A DNA stretch of 16,738 nt from Halanaerobiaceae bacterium. Lineage in GTDB: Bacteria > Bacillota > Halanaerobiia > Halanaerobiales > Halarsenatibacteraceae. The stretch covers positions 1 through 16,738 of the forward strand of contig PWHA01000147.1 of NCBI GenBank assembly GCA_003554685.1, read 5' to 3'. The notes beneath the pieces were generated by a model that worked only from the letters and a program-made list of their open reading frames with translations, searched no databases and was not told the DNA's origin. Below, piece after piece: positions 6,157 to 14,193 of this stretch. Each line of letters begins with the position of its first letter. Within the stretch, counting starts at the first letter, position 1. The translations under genes and the position numbers were made by a program.

Positions 6157-7005
6157 ATGAACCAGAAAATTTATGTTAATGGTAAGATTGTTCCCAGGCA
6201 GGAAGCTCTGGTTGACATTGAAGATCGGGGTTTTCAGTTTGCCGATGGAGTGTATGAAGTAATTGCAGTTTATCAGGGGAAGCCTTTTAAATTAAGGGAG
6301 CACCTGGAAAGACTGGTATTTTCGGCTGCTGAACTGGAGATATCCTGTCCCGGGATTGCAGAATTACAGGAGGAGGTAGAGGGATATCTGACTTCTATCG
6401 GTCTGGGAGCAGAGGATGCCAGCATCTATATTCAGCTGACCCGGGGAGTCTGTCCCCGCACCCATGCCTATCCTGATGGACTTGATTCAATATTGATCAT
6501 GAAGGCCGGTTCTCTGAAATCCAGGCCGGAAGAGTATTATCAAAGCGGGGTTAAAATTATTACCAGACCCGATGAGCGCTGGTCGAGATGTTATATTAAG
6601 TCAATTGCCCTGCTGCCCAATGTTATGGCCAAAAAGGCAGCAGAAAGGGCCAGAGCCTATGAAGCGGTCATGCACCGGGATGGTTTTGTCACTGAAGGCT
6701 CTTCATCCAATCTTTTTCTGGTTGAAGAAGGCAGTTTAATCACACCGCCGGCTACAAACTATATTTTAAACGGCATAACCAGACAGACGGTAATTCAGGA
6801 TATAGCACCGGAGCTGGGTCTTGAGATCCGAGAGCAGAGCATCAGTCTGGACCGGCTTTTTAGGGCTGAAGAAGTATTTTTAACCGGCACCACCACAGAA
6901 ATTATGCCGGTTGTCCGGATTGACGAAAATGAGGTGGGCCGGGGTCTGGTCGGAGAGATAACTGGCAGAATTTCGGAAACTTATCGGGGATTAACCAGAG
7001 CCTGA
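6157..7005 (+). CDS. dat: D-amino-acid aminotransferase (class IV PLP)
   Basis: This PLP enzyme interconverts D-alanine and D-glutamate with their keto acids, supplying D-glutamate for peptidoglycan. The 282 residues match the Bacillus enzyme in length. Lys148 in CYIKSIALLPNV is the PLP lysine, Glu180 in GFVTEGSSSNLF the cofactor glutamate, and Arg101/His103 in TRGVCPRTHAYP correspond to the arginine/histidine pair that binds the substrate carboxylate in D-amino-acid aminotransferases and separates them from branched-chain aminotransferases. DRGFQFADGVYEV (23-35) is the usual N-terminal signature. An AGGAGG lies 11 bases before the ATG. It may share the cell-wall theme with murB, though on another transcript. 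The HPr-like gene follows after 34 bases. Confidence 0.9.
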   Translation: MNQKIYVNGKIVPRQEALVDIEDRGFQFADGVYEVIAVYQGKPFKLREHLERLVFSAAELEISCPGIAELQEEVEGYLTSIGLGAEDASIYIQLTRGVCPRTHAYPDGLDSILIMKAGSLKSRPEEYYQSGVKIITRPDERWSRCYIKSIALLPNVMAKKAAERARAYEAVMHRDGFVTEGSSSNLFLVEEGSLITPPATNYILNGITRQTVIQDIAPELGLEIREQSISLDRLFRAEEVFLTGTTTEIMPVVRIDENEVGRGLVGEITGRISETYRGLTRA

Positions 7006-7039
7006 GCTCTGGGCAGAGAGACGCAGGAGGTTAGAACCA

Positions 7040-7294
7040 ATGATAGAAGGCGAAATAGAAATTACCAGCAAATACGGACTGCGGGCTAAATCTGCGGAAA
7101 GTTTTGTGGAGGCTGCCAGCAGATTCACTTCGGAGATTGAGGTTTTAAAGGATGGGCAGCTGGCCAATGCCAAGAGTATTATCAGTGTGCTTAACCTGGA
7201 CGCCCGGCAGGGCGACCGGATAGTTATCAGGGCTGAAGGTCCCGATGAGGAGACGGCCTTTGCCAGGCTGTCAGGTTTTTTGCGGGAGGAATAA
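7040..7294 (+). CDS. HPr-family protein lacking His15 (Crh-like)
   Basis: An 84-residue protein with the full length and fold pattern of HPr, the phosphocarrier of the sugar PTS. The active-site segment that normally reads GLHARPA is GLRAKSA (13-19): His15 is Arg, Arg17 is Lys and Pro18 is Ser, so it should not accept phosphate from enzyme I or pass it to sugar permeases. The regulatory site is intact, with Ser46 in NAKSIISVLNL (43-53), the serine targeted by HPr kinase/phosphorylase. This is the combination seen in Bacillus Crh, where position 15 is Gln, a cofactor of CcpA in catabolite control. A Crh-like regulatory role is inferred; a degenerate HPr is the alternative. AGGAGG stands before the ATG, and butyrate kinase follows after 21 bases, so expression is probably linked to it. 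Confidence 0.88.
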   Translation: MIEGEIEITSKYGLRAKSAESFVEAASRFTSEIEVLKDGQLANAKSIISVLNLDARQGDRIVIRAEGPDEETAFARLSGFLREE

Positions 7295-7315
7295 CCATAT
7301 CGGGAGGAGATAAAC

Positions 7316-8389
7316 TTGAAATCACTGGCCATCAATCCCGGTTCAACTTCCACCAAAATAGCTGTCTTTTCCGGTGAAAGTGAAATCTGGAACAGGAAGA
7401 TCAGCCACAACCGGGAGGAGATAGATTCTTTTGAGGAGCTGATCGATCAGCTGGACTGGCGCCGAAATTTGATTTTAGCAGCCCTTAAAGAGGGAGGCTT
7501 TTCCCCCGGAGAATTTGATTTTATTATGGCCCGGGGCGGTCTGCTGGACCCCATACCGGGTGGAACCTACCTGATTGATGAGGAAATGGTTCAGGACCTT
7601 AGACAGGGCAAGAACGGGGAACATGCCTCCAATCTGGCTGCCATAATTGCCAGAGATCTGGCCGAATATGCTGGGGTGCCGGCTTTTACCGTTGACCCGG
7701 TGGCTGTAGATGAGTTTAAACCGGAGGCCCGGCTTTCCGGGCTGCCGGAACTGCCCCGTAAATGCCAGTCCCATGCTCTCAACCTTAAGGCCACAGCCAG
7801 GAAGACAGCCGAGAGACTGGAACAGGATTTTCGGGAAATCAACCTGATTGGAGTGCACCTGGGGGGAGGTATTTCCATTGCCGCCCTGAAGAGCGGCCGG
7901 ATTGTGGATGTTAATAATGCCAACCAGGGAGGTCCCTATTCTCCGGAAAGAACCGGCACACTTCCCAGCCTGGACCTGGTAGAGTATATTTATCAGGAGA
8001 AGCAGGGAGCAGGAGAAATGGAGGAGAAAATAGTGGGCAGAGGCGGACTGGTAGCCTACCTGGGCACGGCTGACGGTCGGGAGGTTGAGGAGCGGATAGC
8101 CGCCGGCGACAGCAAGGCCGAGCTTGTCTACCGGGGTATGATTTATCAGATAGCCAAGGAGGTTGGGGCCATGGCTGCAGTTCTTTCCGGAAAAATTGCT
8201 GCTATCTTTATCACCGGAGGCCTGGCTAATTCGGATTACCTGGTGGGACGGCTGGAGAAAAAGATTAATTTCCTGGCCCCTGTGCATGTCTTCCCGGGGG
8301 CTGCCGAAATGGAACACCTGGCAGCAGGTGGACTTCGGGTTATGAGAGGAGAAGAAGAAGCCAGAAGCTATGCCGAAGCGAGGAGGTAG
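7316..8389 (+). CDS. buk: Butyrate kinase
   Basis: An ASKHA-fold kinase that interconverts butyryl phosphate plus ADP with butyrate plus ATP, the energy-yielding end of butyrate fermentation or of branched-chain acid breakdown. The 357 residues are normal for the family. Visible are NPGSTSTKIAVF (8-19) for the phosphate loop, ARGGLLDPIPGG near 72-83, the GVHLGGGIS segment near 179-187, and FITGGLA near 299-305. The start is TTG with GGGAGGAG at 7302-7309, six bases upstream. No phosphotransbutyrylase gene, its usual partner, is adjacent; the neighbours are the HPr-like gene and the degS-like gene. It may act on branched-chain acyl phosphates instead, which the sequence does not settle. Confidence 0.93.
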   Translation: MKSLAINPGSTSTKIAVFSGESEIWNRKISHNREEIDSFEELIDQLDWRRNLILAALKEGGFSPGEFDFIMARGGLLDPIPGGTYLIDEEMVQDLRQGKNGEHASNLAAIIARDLAEYAGVPAFTVDPVAVDEFKPEARLSGLPELPRKCQSHALNLKATARKTAERLEQDFREINLIGVHLGGGISIAALKSGRIVDVNNANQGGPYSPERTGTLPSLDLVEYIYQEKQGAGEMEEKIVGRGGLVAYLGTADGREVEERIAAGDSKAELVYRGMIYQIAKEVGAMAAVLSGKIAAIFITGGLANSDYLVGRLEKKINFLAPVHVFPGAAEMEHLAAGGLRVMRGEEEARSYAEARR

Positions 8390-8394
8390 CCAGG

Positions 8395-9465
8395 ATGCCA
8401 AGCAGCCAGGAACTCAGCAGCAAGCTTGAGGAAATTCTCACCAGAACTGTTTCCTGTATTGGGGAGAGTAAAGACCAGATCTTTGAGATCATTGAATCTT
8501 CACACCGGGAGATTGACAGGATTGAGAGTAAACTGTCTCTGGCCCGGAAGAAAATTTCCGAGCTTTCCGGAAAGATCCGAAAAAGGGAGGAGGCCGGCAG
8601 CGAGTTAGAAGAAAATATCTGCGGGGAGGAACTTGCAGTCCTCCGGGAAAATAAGGAGGAAACCCAGCAGCGAATAAACCGGCTGGTAAAGAAGATCAAG
8701 GTTATGGAAAAAGTCCGCCAGCGCTCCGAGAGTCTGGTCAGCCGGATTGGGGTTGTCAACGATTTTCTCCAGGGTAGAATGATTGATATCTCATGGAAGA
8801 TCGATGATTTCAGCAGCAGGGAAGACTTCATTTATAAAATAATTGAAGCTCAGGAGAAGGAGAGGAGAAGGGTGGCCCGGGAAATTCATGATGGGCCGGC
8901 TCAATCGCTGGCCAACCTTGTACTGCGGGTGGAAATAGCCCAGAAAATGATTGATAAAAATAAAGAGGAAGCCTCCAATGAACTGGAGGAGTTGAAGAAC
9001 ATAGTTAAAAGTTCCGTCACCGACGTCCGAAAAATCATCTATGCCCTTCGCCCGATGTCCCTGGAGGAGCTGGGCCTGGTGCCCACTCTGAGGAAATATA
9101 TCGATAGGTTTGTGGAGGAAACAGGAGTTCACCTGGATTTTGAAGTGCTGGGGGAGGCGGAGAAATTACCATCAAGCTATGAGGTTACTATTTTCAGGCT
9201 GATCCAGGAGGGTCTGAATAACATTAAGAAACATGCCCGGGCCAGCAGCGGCAGGGTAGTGCTGGAGTTTGACAGCCAGAATATTAAAATATTGATTGCC
9301 GATGACGGTCAGGGTTTCGACTCGGATAAGAGACAGGAAGATTCTTACGGACTGGCCAGCATGAAGGAGAGATGCAGCCTGCTGCAGGGTGATTTCCAGA
9401 TAAAATCCAATCCTGGCCAGGGAACCAGAATAGATATCAGGTTACCGGTCAAGCATAGAGGGTGA
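8395..9465 (+). CDS. degS: DegS-type cytoplasmic sensor histidine kinase
   Basis: A 356-residue kinase without membrane segments. Residues 1-150 are mainly charged coiled coil, like the DegS sensor region. A HisKA_3 dimerisation domain follows with EKERRRVAREIHDGPAQS (154-171), phospho-acceptor His165, then a HATPase_c domain with the N-box EGLNNIKKHA and the G-box DDGQGF. It would autophosphorylate and pass phosphate to the response regulator encoded seven bases downstream. The signal is unknown. The gene starts five bases after buk, with AGGAGG at 8382-8387 inside the end of buk. The symbol denotes similarity of layout to Bacillus DegS; the regulon here is unknown. Confidence 0.88.
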   Translation: MPSSQELSSKLEEILTRTVSCIGESKDQIFEIIESSHREIDRIESKLSLARKKISELSGKIRKREEAGSELEENICGEELAVLRENKEETQQRINRLVKKIKVMEKVRQRSESLVSRIGVVNDFLQGRMIDISWKIDDFSSREDFIYKIIEAQEKERRRVAREIHDGPAQSLANLVLRVEIAQKMIDKNKEEASNELEELKNIVKSSVTDVRKIIYALRPMSLEELGLVPTLRKYIDRFVEETGVHLDFEVLGEAEKLPSSYEVTIFRLIQEGLNNIKKHARASSGRVVLEFDSQNIKILIADDGQGFDSDKRQEDSYGLASMKERCSLLQGDFQIKSNPGQGTRIDIRLPVKHRG

Positions 9466-9472
9466 GATTATT

Positions 9473-10111
9473 GTGAAAAAGACCAGGGTGTTAGTGGCAG
9501 ACGATCATGAACTTGTCAGGGAAGGAATAGTTAAACTGATTGGCTTATTTGACGATTATAAAGTTGTGGGAGAAGCGGCTGATGGGCTGGAAGCCGTGGT
9601 CCGGGTTAGAGAATATTTTCCGGATCTGGTGCTGATGGATCTTAATATGCCCAGGATGAACGGGATTGATGCCATCCGCAAAATTAAAGAAATAAGCCCC
9701 GAAATTCTAGTGATCATTCTGACCATTCACGATGATGAAGAATATGTTTATAAAGTAACCAGTGCCGGGGCTGAGGGTTTTATCCAGAAAGATATAACCT
9801 CAGAGGAACTTAAGGATGCTCTTGATTCAGTACTGGAAGGAGATACCGTATTCCCCAGTTCGGTGATTCCCGAGAGCAGGGATGGTGAGGATGAAAGTGT
9901 CGATTACCGGGAACTTCTAAGCAAAAGGGAGTTCGAAGTTCTGGGCCTGCTGGCCAGAGGTATGAGCAACCGGCAGATTTCCGAGGAGCTCTTCATCAGC
10001 GAAAAAACCGTCAAAAATCATGTCAGCAATATACTTCGGAAGCTCAATGTTAATGATAGGACCCAGGCCGTAATCGCCGCTCTCAAGCATGGCCTGGTCA
10101 GGTTGAAATGA
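9473..10111 (+). CDS. degU: DegU/NarL-family response regulator
   Basis: A 212-residue transcription regulator. The receiver domain (1-120) has the acidic pair D10/D11, phospho-acceptor Asp56 in LVLMDLNMP, Thr84 and Lys106. A LuxR-type helix-turn-helix occupies about 148-210, with LSKREFEVLGLLARGMSNRQ and ISEKTVKNHVSNILRKL. It is the partner of the kinase just upstream. The start is GTG at 9473, with GAGGGTGAG nearby serving as a modest ribosome site. In Bacillus, DegU governs exoenzymes, motility and competence; targets here are unknown. It is followed after 11 bases by rsmA, an unusual position for a regulator pair. Confidence 0.9.
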   Translation: MKKTRVLVADDHELVREGIVKLIGLFDDYKVVGEAADGLEAVVRVREYFPDLVLMDLNMPRMNGIDAIRKIKEISPEILVIILTIHDDEEYVYKVTSAGAEGFIQKDITSEELKDALDSVLEGDTVFPSSVIPESRDGEDESVDYRELLSKREFEVLGLLARGMSNRQISEELFISEKTVKNHVSNILRKLNVNDRTQAVIAALKHGLVRLK

Positions 10112-10122
10112 GGAGGTAAAGG

Positions 10123-11013
10123 ATGCCCGACGTCACCACACCCAGCGGTGTGAAAGATATTCTTAAGCAGTATGATATAAATGTTAACCGGGCCCTGGGA
10201 CAGAACTTTCTGGTTGACAGCAATATTCTGGAGAAGGTAGTCGGTGCTGCCTGCCTGGAATCCGGAGATAATGTGGTAGAAATCGGGCCGGGTCTGGGGG
10301 CTTTAACCGGTGCTCTGGCCGATGCTCTGCCGCAGGGCCGGATCATAGCCGTAGAAAAGGATTCCCGGCTCTGCCAGGTGCTGCAGGATTTATTTCAGGA
10401 AGAAGGTAATGTTGAGGTTATCTGCCGTGATGCCCTGGAAATTGACTGGTCTAAGGAGATAACCTCCAGGTCCTTTGGAGAGGAAGGCTACCGGGTGGTG
10501 GCCAATCTGCCCTATTACATTACCAGTCCGATTATCAGGCTCTTCCTGGAGCTTTCACCTGCACCTGAAAGTCTGGTCTTCATGGTCCAGAAGGAAGTAG
10601 GGGAGAGGATTGCTGCCGATCCGGGCAGCAAGGACTACGGGACTCTCAGTATAGCCGTTCAGTACTATGCCGAGCCTGAGCTGATCTACCAGGTTCCGCC
10701 CACGGTGTTCTGGCCCCGGCCTGAGGTAGAATCGATTATCCTGCGGCTGAACCCCGGGGAAAACAGGGAAAACAGGGCGGATAATGAAGAACTTTTCTTT
10801 CAAATTGTCCGGGCTCTTTTCCAGCAGCGACGAAAGACCATCCGGAATTCTCTGAGCAGGGCAGCAGAGATTGACCTTTCCCGGAAGCTTGTGGACCGGG
10901 CCCTGGAGAGATCCGGAATTGATCCCCGAATTCGGGGAGAGAAGCTGTCCTGGCGGGAGATAGTTGAACTGAGCAATGTTTTCAATGTCCTTTTAGCAGA
11001 GGTCGGTGATTAA
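10123..11013 (+). CDS. rsmA: 16S rRNA dimethyladenosine transferase RsmA (KsgA)
   Basis: This SAM-dependent enzyme dimethylates the two adjacent adenosines in the 3'-terminal hairpin of 16S rRNA during late 30S assembly. The 296 residues include ALGQNFLVD (24-32), the SAM motif EIGPGLGALT (53-62), and the catalytic NLPYYITSPI (128-137). A small helical C-terminal domain follows from about 215. A polar linker with a duplicated ENR (near 213-218) joins the two domains and is encoded by a 9-base tandem repeat. AGGAGG precedes the ATG. The stop at 11011-11013 is one base before the start of the next gene. Confidence 0.95.
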   Translation: MPDVTTPSGVKDILKQYDINVNRALGQNFLVDSNILEKVVGAACLESGDNVVEIGPGLGALTGALADALPQGRIIAVEKDSRLCQVLQDLFQEEGNVEVICRDALEIDWSKEITSRSFGEEGYRVVANLPYYITSPIIRLFLELSPAPESLVFMVQKEVGERIAADPGSKDYGTLSIAVQYYAEPELIYQVPPTVFWPRPEVESIILRLNPGENRENRADNEELFFQIVRALFQQRRKTIRNSLSRAAEIDLSRKLVDRALERSGIDPRIRGEKLSWREIVELSNVFNVLLAEVGD

Positions 11014-11014
11014 T

Positions 11015-11494
11015 ATGAAATTTATCAGCCCCACTGATGGCAGACTGTCCTTCAACCAAACTTACCAGACAATCATGAAGTTTGTCAGGGAGTATCCTGA
11101 TAATGCCTATAAGCTGATTATCGGAACCGACTCCCAGCCGGGAAGCGAGGAGGCCTCCTTCGTGACAGCTATTGTGATTTATCGAATAGGCAGGGGGGGG
11201 CGCTTTTTTTATCACCGGGATACCGCCCCGGACCGGGCCGGTTTCAAACAGAGGATCTTTTATGAGGTGTCGCGCAGCCTGGAGGTCGCCAGCAAACTGA
11301 CGGGTATGCTGGCTGAAGAGGAGGAACTTAATGAGGAACTGGAGATTGAAATTCATGTCGATGTAGGAGAAAAGGGGCCGACCAGCACCATAATTAAAGA
11401 GGTGGTCGGAATGGTGGTCGGAAGCGGTTATGATGCTTTGATCAAGCCAGAAGCCTATGCTGCCTCTTCAGTGGCCGACAAATTTACCCGTTAG
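11015..11494 (+). CDS. YkuK-like RNase H-fold protein (DUF458)
   Basis: A 159-residue protein of the DUF458/YkuK family, predicted to have a ribonuclease H-like fold. Recognisable conserved blocks are LIIGTDSQ (34-41) with Asp39, IHVDVGEKGPTS with its Asp, and the C-terminal IKPEAYAASSVADKFT. Acidic residues in these blocks could bind metal, but nuclease activity is not established. The ATG at 11015 begins one base after the rsmA stop, so translation is probably coupled; an in-frame GTG at 11006 overlaps rsmA and is too close to the purine-rich site. The coding sequence contains an eight-G run (11193-11200) followed by a seven-T run (11204-11210). The reading frame is intact across both. Confidence 0.85.
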   Translation: MKFISPTDGRLSFNQTYQTIMKFVREYPDNAYKLIIGTDSQPGSEEASFVTAIVIYRIGRGGRFFYHRDTAPDRAGFKQRIFYEVSRSLEVASKLTGMLAEEEELNEELEIEIHVDVGEKGPTSTIIKEVVGMVVGSGYDALIKPEAYAASSVADKFTR

Positions 11495-11585
11495 CTTTCT
11501 TAGCTTTTAGCGGAATTATTTTTTGTTGTCCTGCAGGTTGGTCTGGAGTTTGCAAATTATAGTTTTTTAAAAGGAGCCGATAATT

Positions 11586-13226
11586 TTGGCCATTGAAATT
11601 GCAGTCGGTCTTCTGGGAGGACTGGCTCTTTTTGTTTACGGGATGAAACAGATGAGCGAGGGGCTGCAGAAAACTGCCGGAAAGCGTCTCAGGCATCTGC
11701 TGGCCTCTTTAACCACCAGACCCACAATGGGTATTCTGGTGGGAACTGGAGTCACGGCAATAATTCAGAGCAGCAGTGCCACCACCGTAATGGTGGTGGG
11801 ATTTGTCAATGCCGGCCTGATGACCCTGGCTCAATCGATCGGGGTCATCATGGGCGCCAATATTGGTACAACTGTTACCGCCCAGCTGATTTCCTTCGAC
11901 CTGGGCGATTATGCCTTCCATGCCATCTTTCTGGGGGTGGCTCTCTATTTATTTACCAGAAACAGAAAACACACCTATATCGGCCAGACAATCCTGGGTT
12001 TTGGTATTCTTTTTCTGGGTTTGAACATCATGAGCGAAACCATGATGCCGCTCAGGGATTCCCCGGTTTTTATGGAGTTGATGGCCTCACTCAGCAGCTA
12101 TCCCATCCTGGGGCTCCTGGCCGGAGTTATCGTCACCTTTGCGGTTCAGAGCAGTACGGCTTCCTTCGGAATCCTGCTGGGGCTGGCCTCGGCGGGTGTG
12201 ATCGATTACCAGGCTGCCATCCCCATTATTTTAGGTGAAAATATCGGGACCACCTTTACTGCTGCACTTTCCAGCCTGGGCGCTAATCTGACCAGTAAAA
12301 GGGCAGCTGCCGCCCACTTTATGTTTAATGTTTTTGGCTCAACCCTGGTTCTGCTGCTGATCTATCTGGTGCCGGGATTTATGCCCCGGCTGGAAAATCT
12401 GATGGTGGGGCTTTTCCGGATTTTTAATACTCCCCGGACTATGGAGAGGATGCTGGCCAACACCCACACGGCCTTCAATATTGTCAACACCCTAATCTGG
12501 CTGCCCTTCATCGGCTTCCTCGAAAAAACTGTGACCAGGTTTATCCCCGGGGAGGACATGACAATCAAACGGGGTTTGAGTTACATTGACGAAAGAATGA
12601 AAAGCACCCCGAGCGTAGCTCTGGAGCAGGTTAAGGAAGAGGTGCTCAGGATGCAGGAGATAACGAGAGACATGATTGAGGATGCCTTCCGGAGTCTGCT
12701 GCAGGCTGACCCGGAGCTGGCCGATGAGGTAATAAAGAGGGAGGAAATAATCAATGAAATTCAGGAAGATCTGCTCCACTTTCTGACCTCGCTGGAAAGC
12801 AGTACGCTGTCAGATGAGGATATCAGGGACAGGGATTACTTCATCGCGGTGGCTGATCTGGTGGAGAGTATGGCAGATGATGCAGATGATATGGCAGATC
12901 TGGCCCATTACATAAAAGAAAATGATGTCCGCTTTTCTGCACAGGCCCGAGAGAGCCTGGAAGAGGTGGCCCGGGAGGTTCTGGAACTGGTCGATAAATC
13001 AATCAGGCTGGTGGAGGAAGAAAATTATGAACTGGTCCCGGACCTGATTAACGGCGAGCGGGATATGGATAGCCGTCAGCTGGAATTCCGGAATGACCAT
13101 ATGACCCGCCTCAAGAAAGGCATCTGCGAACCCACAGCCGGAATAATTTACCTGGAAGCGATTGAAGATATTGAGCATCTTACCGACCAGATGGCTGACA
13201 TTGCCCACAGCTTGATGGAAAAATAA
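11586..13226 (+). CDS. Na/Pi cotransporter family protein with PhoU-like C-terminal domain
   Basis: A 546-residue membrane protein of the NptA/YjbB type, moving phosphate coupled to sodium. Two inverted transport repeats carry the signatures QSSSATT (61-67) with GANIGTT (90-96) and QSSTAS (188-193) with GENIGTT (217-223). About eight membrane segments occupy residues 1-315. The rest is a soluble, acidic helical PhoU-like domain (about 350-545), often proposed to couple transport to phosphate status. The direction of transport is not settled by sequence; E. coli YjbB exports phosphate. The start is TTG with AAAAGGAG nine bases upstream, placing the first hydrophobic segment at the N-terminus as in relatives. 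The 91-base gap before it shows no clear promoter or terminator. Confidence 0.9.
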   Translation: MAIEIAVGLLGGLALFVYGMKQMSEGLQKTAGKRLRHLLASLTTRPTMGILVGTGVTAIIQSSSATTVMVVGFVNAGLMTLAQSIGVIMGANIGTTVTAQLISFDLGDYAFHAIFLGVALYLFTRNRKHTYIGQTILGFGILFLGLNIMSETMMPLRDSPVFMELMASLSSYPILGLLAGVIVTFAVQSSTASFGILLGLASAGVIDYQAAIPIILGENIGTTFTAALSSLGANLTSKRAAAAHFMFNVFGSTLVLLLIYLVPGFMPRLENLMVGLFRIFNTPRTMERMLANTHTAFNIVNTLIWLPFIGFLEKTVTRFIPGEDMTIKRGLSYIDERMKSTPSVALEQVKEEVLRMQEITRDMIEDAFRSLLQADPELADEVIKREEIINEIQEDLLHFLTSLESSTLSDEDIRDRDYFIAVADLVESMADDADDMADLAHYIKENDVRFSAQARESLEEVAREVLELVDKSIRLVEEENYELVPDLINGERDMDSRQLEFRNDHMTRLKKGICEPTAGIIYLEAIEDIEHLTDQMADIAHSLMEK

Positions 13227-13251
13227 ATTTTTTAATTCCTGCTGGCCTGCT

Positions 13252-13275
13252 CATGATACCGGACATGATACTGGA
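13252..13275. repeat. 12-bp tandem repeat before the CDF gene
   Basis: CATGATACCGGA (13252-13263) is followed directly by CATGATACTGGA (13264-13275), 11 of 12 identical, with a further decayed copy after it. The repeat ends in the purine-rich GGAG used upstream of the CDF exporter start and also offers several out-of-frame ATG codons. Confidence 0.6.
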
Positions 13276-13286
13276 GATGATCTTAC

Positions 13287-14162
13287 ATGGAAGCCTATTC
13301 CCGCTCGGCCCGGGGCAAAAAAGTACTGTATCTCAGTCTGGCAGCCAATTTTCTGCTGGCAGTGCTGAAAATCTTTTTGGGAACGGTCGCCACCAGTGCG
13401 GCTCTGGTAGCCGATGGGTTTCATTCTTTTTCTGATATGGTAACTTCTCTGGGAGTTTTAATAGCGGTAAGTTTTGCCAGCAAACCCCCCGATCATAATC
13501 ATCATTACGGTCACGGACAGGCCGAGCCCCTGGCAGCTACCTTTCTGGGTGTGATATTACTGCTGACCGCCCTGGGGCTGGGTTATAACATGATTACCAA
13601 TCTGCTGGCGGGGGAGATATCTCTGCCGGGCTGGCTGGCAGCAGCCGGTGCTTTTATTTCTCTGGTGGTTAAGGAGCTGCTGTACCGTTATTCCTACAAA
13701 GTAGGCAGTTCCACCGATAATCAGGCTCTGATAGCTGATGCCTGGCATCACCGCAGTGATGCACTTTCTTCGGTAGCCGCCCTGGCCGGTATTGTTGGAG
13801 CTCGCCTGGGATTTGTTTTCCTGGATCCTCTGGCAGGCCTGCTGGTTGCCGGACTGATTATAAAAGTTGGGATAGAGATCATGGGCAGTGGATTTATTAA
13901 TCTGCTGGGAAGAGCACCTCGCCGGAACAAAATGGAGAAGCTGGAAAATGAATCCCTGGATATTTCAGGTGTGAAGGATGTACTGGAGATCAAAGCCCGC
14001 TACCATGGAGCGGATCTTTATGTGGATATCAAAATCACCGTTAACCCCGCCATAACTGTGGCTGAGGGGCATGAAATTGCCTCGGTGGTTAAAGCAAAAC
14101 TGCTGAAGGATTATCCCGAGGCTCAGGAGGTGCTGGTTCATGTTGAGCCGGCTGATAATTAG
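13287..14162 (+). CDS. Cation diffusion facilitator (CDF) metal exporter
   Basis: A 291-residue antiporter that exports divalent metal in exchange for protons, with about six membrane helices (12-215) and a cytosolic ferredoxin-like C-terminal domain (about 216-291). The transport site is HSFSD (46-50) in helix 2 and HHRSD (154-158) in helix 5, giving the two-His/two-Asp set H46, D50, H154, D158, which in characterised CDF proteins goes with zinc preference. A histidine-rich segment, DHNHHYGHG (69-77), lies between helices 2 and 3. Substrate is inferred. The start has only a weak GGAG ten bases upstream. The gene follows the phosphate transporter by 60 bases. Confidence 0.92.
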   Translation: MEAYSRSARGKKVLYLSLAANFLLAVLKIFLGTVATSAALVADGFHSFSDMVTSLGVLIAVSFASKPPDHNHHYGHGQAEPLAATFLGVILLLTALGLGYNMITNLLAGEISLPGWLAAAGAFISLVVKELLYRYSYKVGSSTDNQALIADAWHHRSDALSSVAALAGIVGARLGFVFLDPLAGLLVAGLIIKVGIEIMGSGFINLLGRAPRRNKMEKLENESLDISGVKDVLEIKARYHGADLYVDIKITVNPAITVAEGHEIASVVKAKLLKDYPEAQEVLVHVEPADN

Positions 14163-14193
14163 AGTGGAACTGGAATAAGGAGGATTATAAATC

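Noticed and set aside
7475..8401. A 308-codon open frame on the minus strand across butyrate kinase
   Set aside because: It lies wholly antisense to a well-supported kinase, has no recognisable domain, and is explained by the codon bias of the sense gene.
8340..8831. A 163-codon minus-strand frame rich in Ser and Leu over the start of the degS-like gene
   Set aside because: Low-complexity antisense shadow of the coiled-coil region; no ribosome site.
11495..11585. A promoter before the Na/Pi cotransporter gene
   Set aside because: TATAGT-like and TTGGTC-like hexamers are present but at the wrong spacing.
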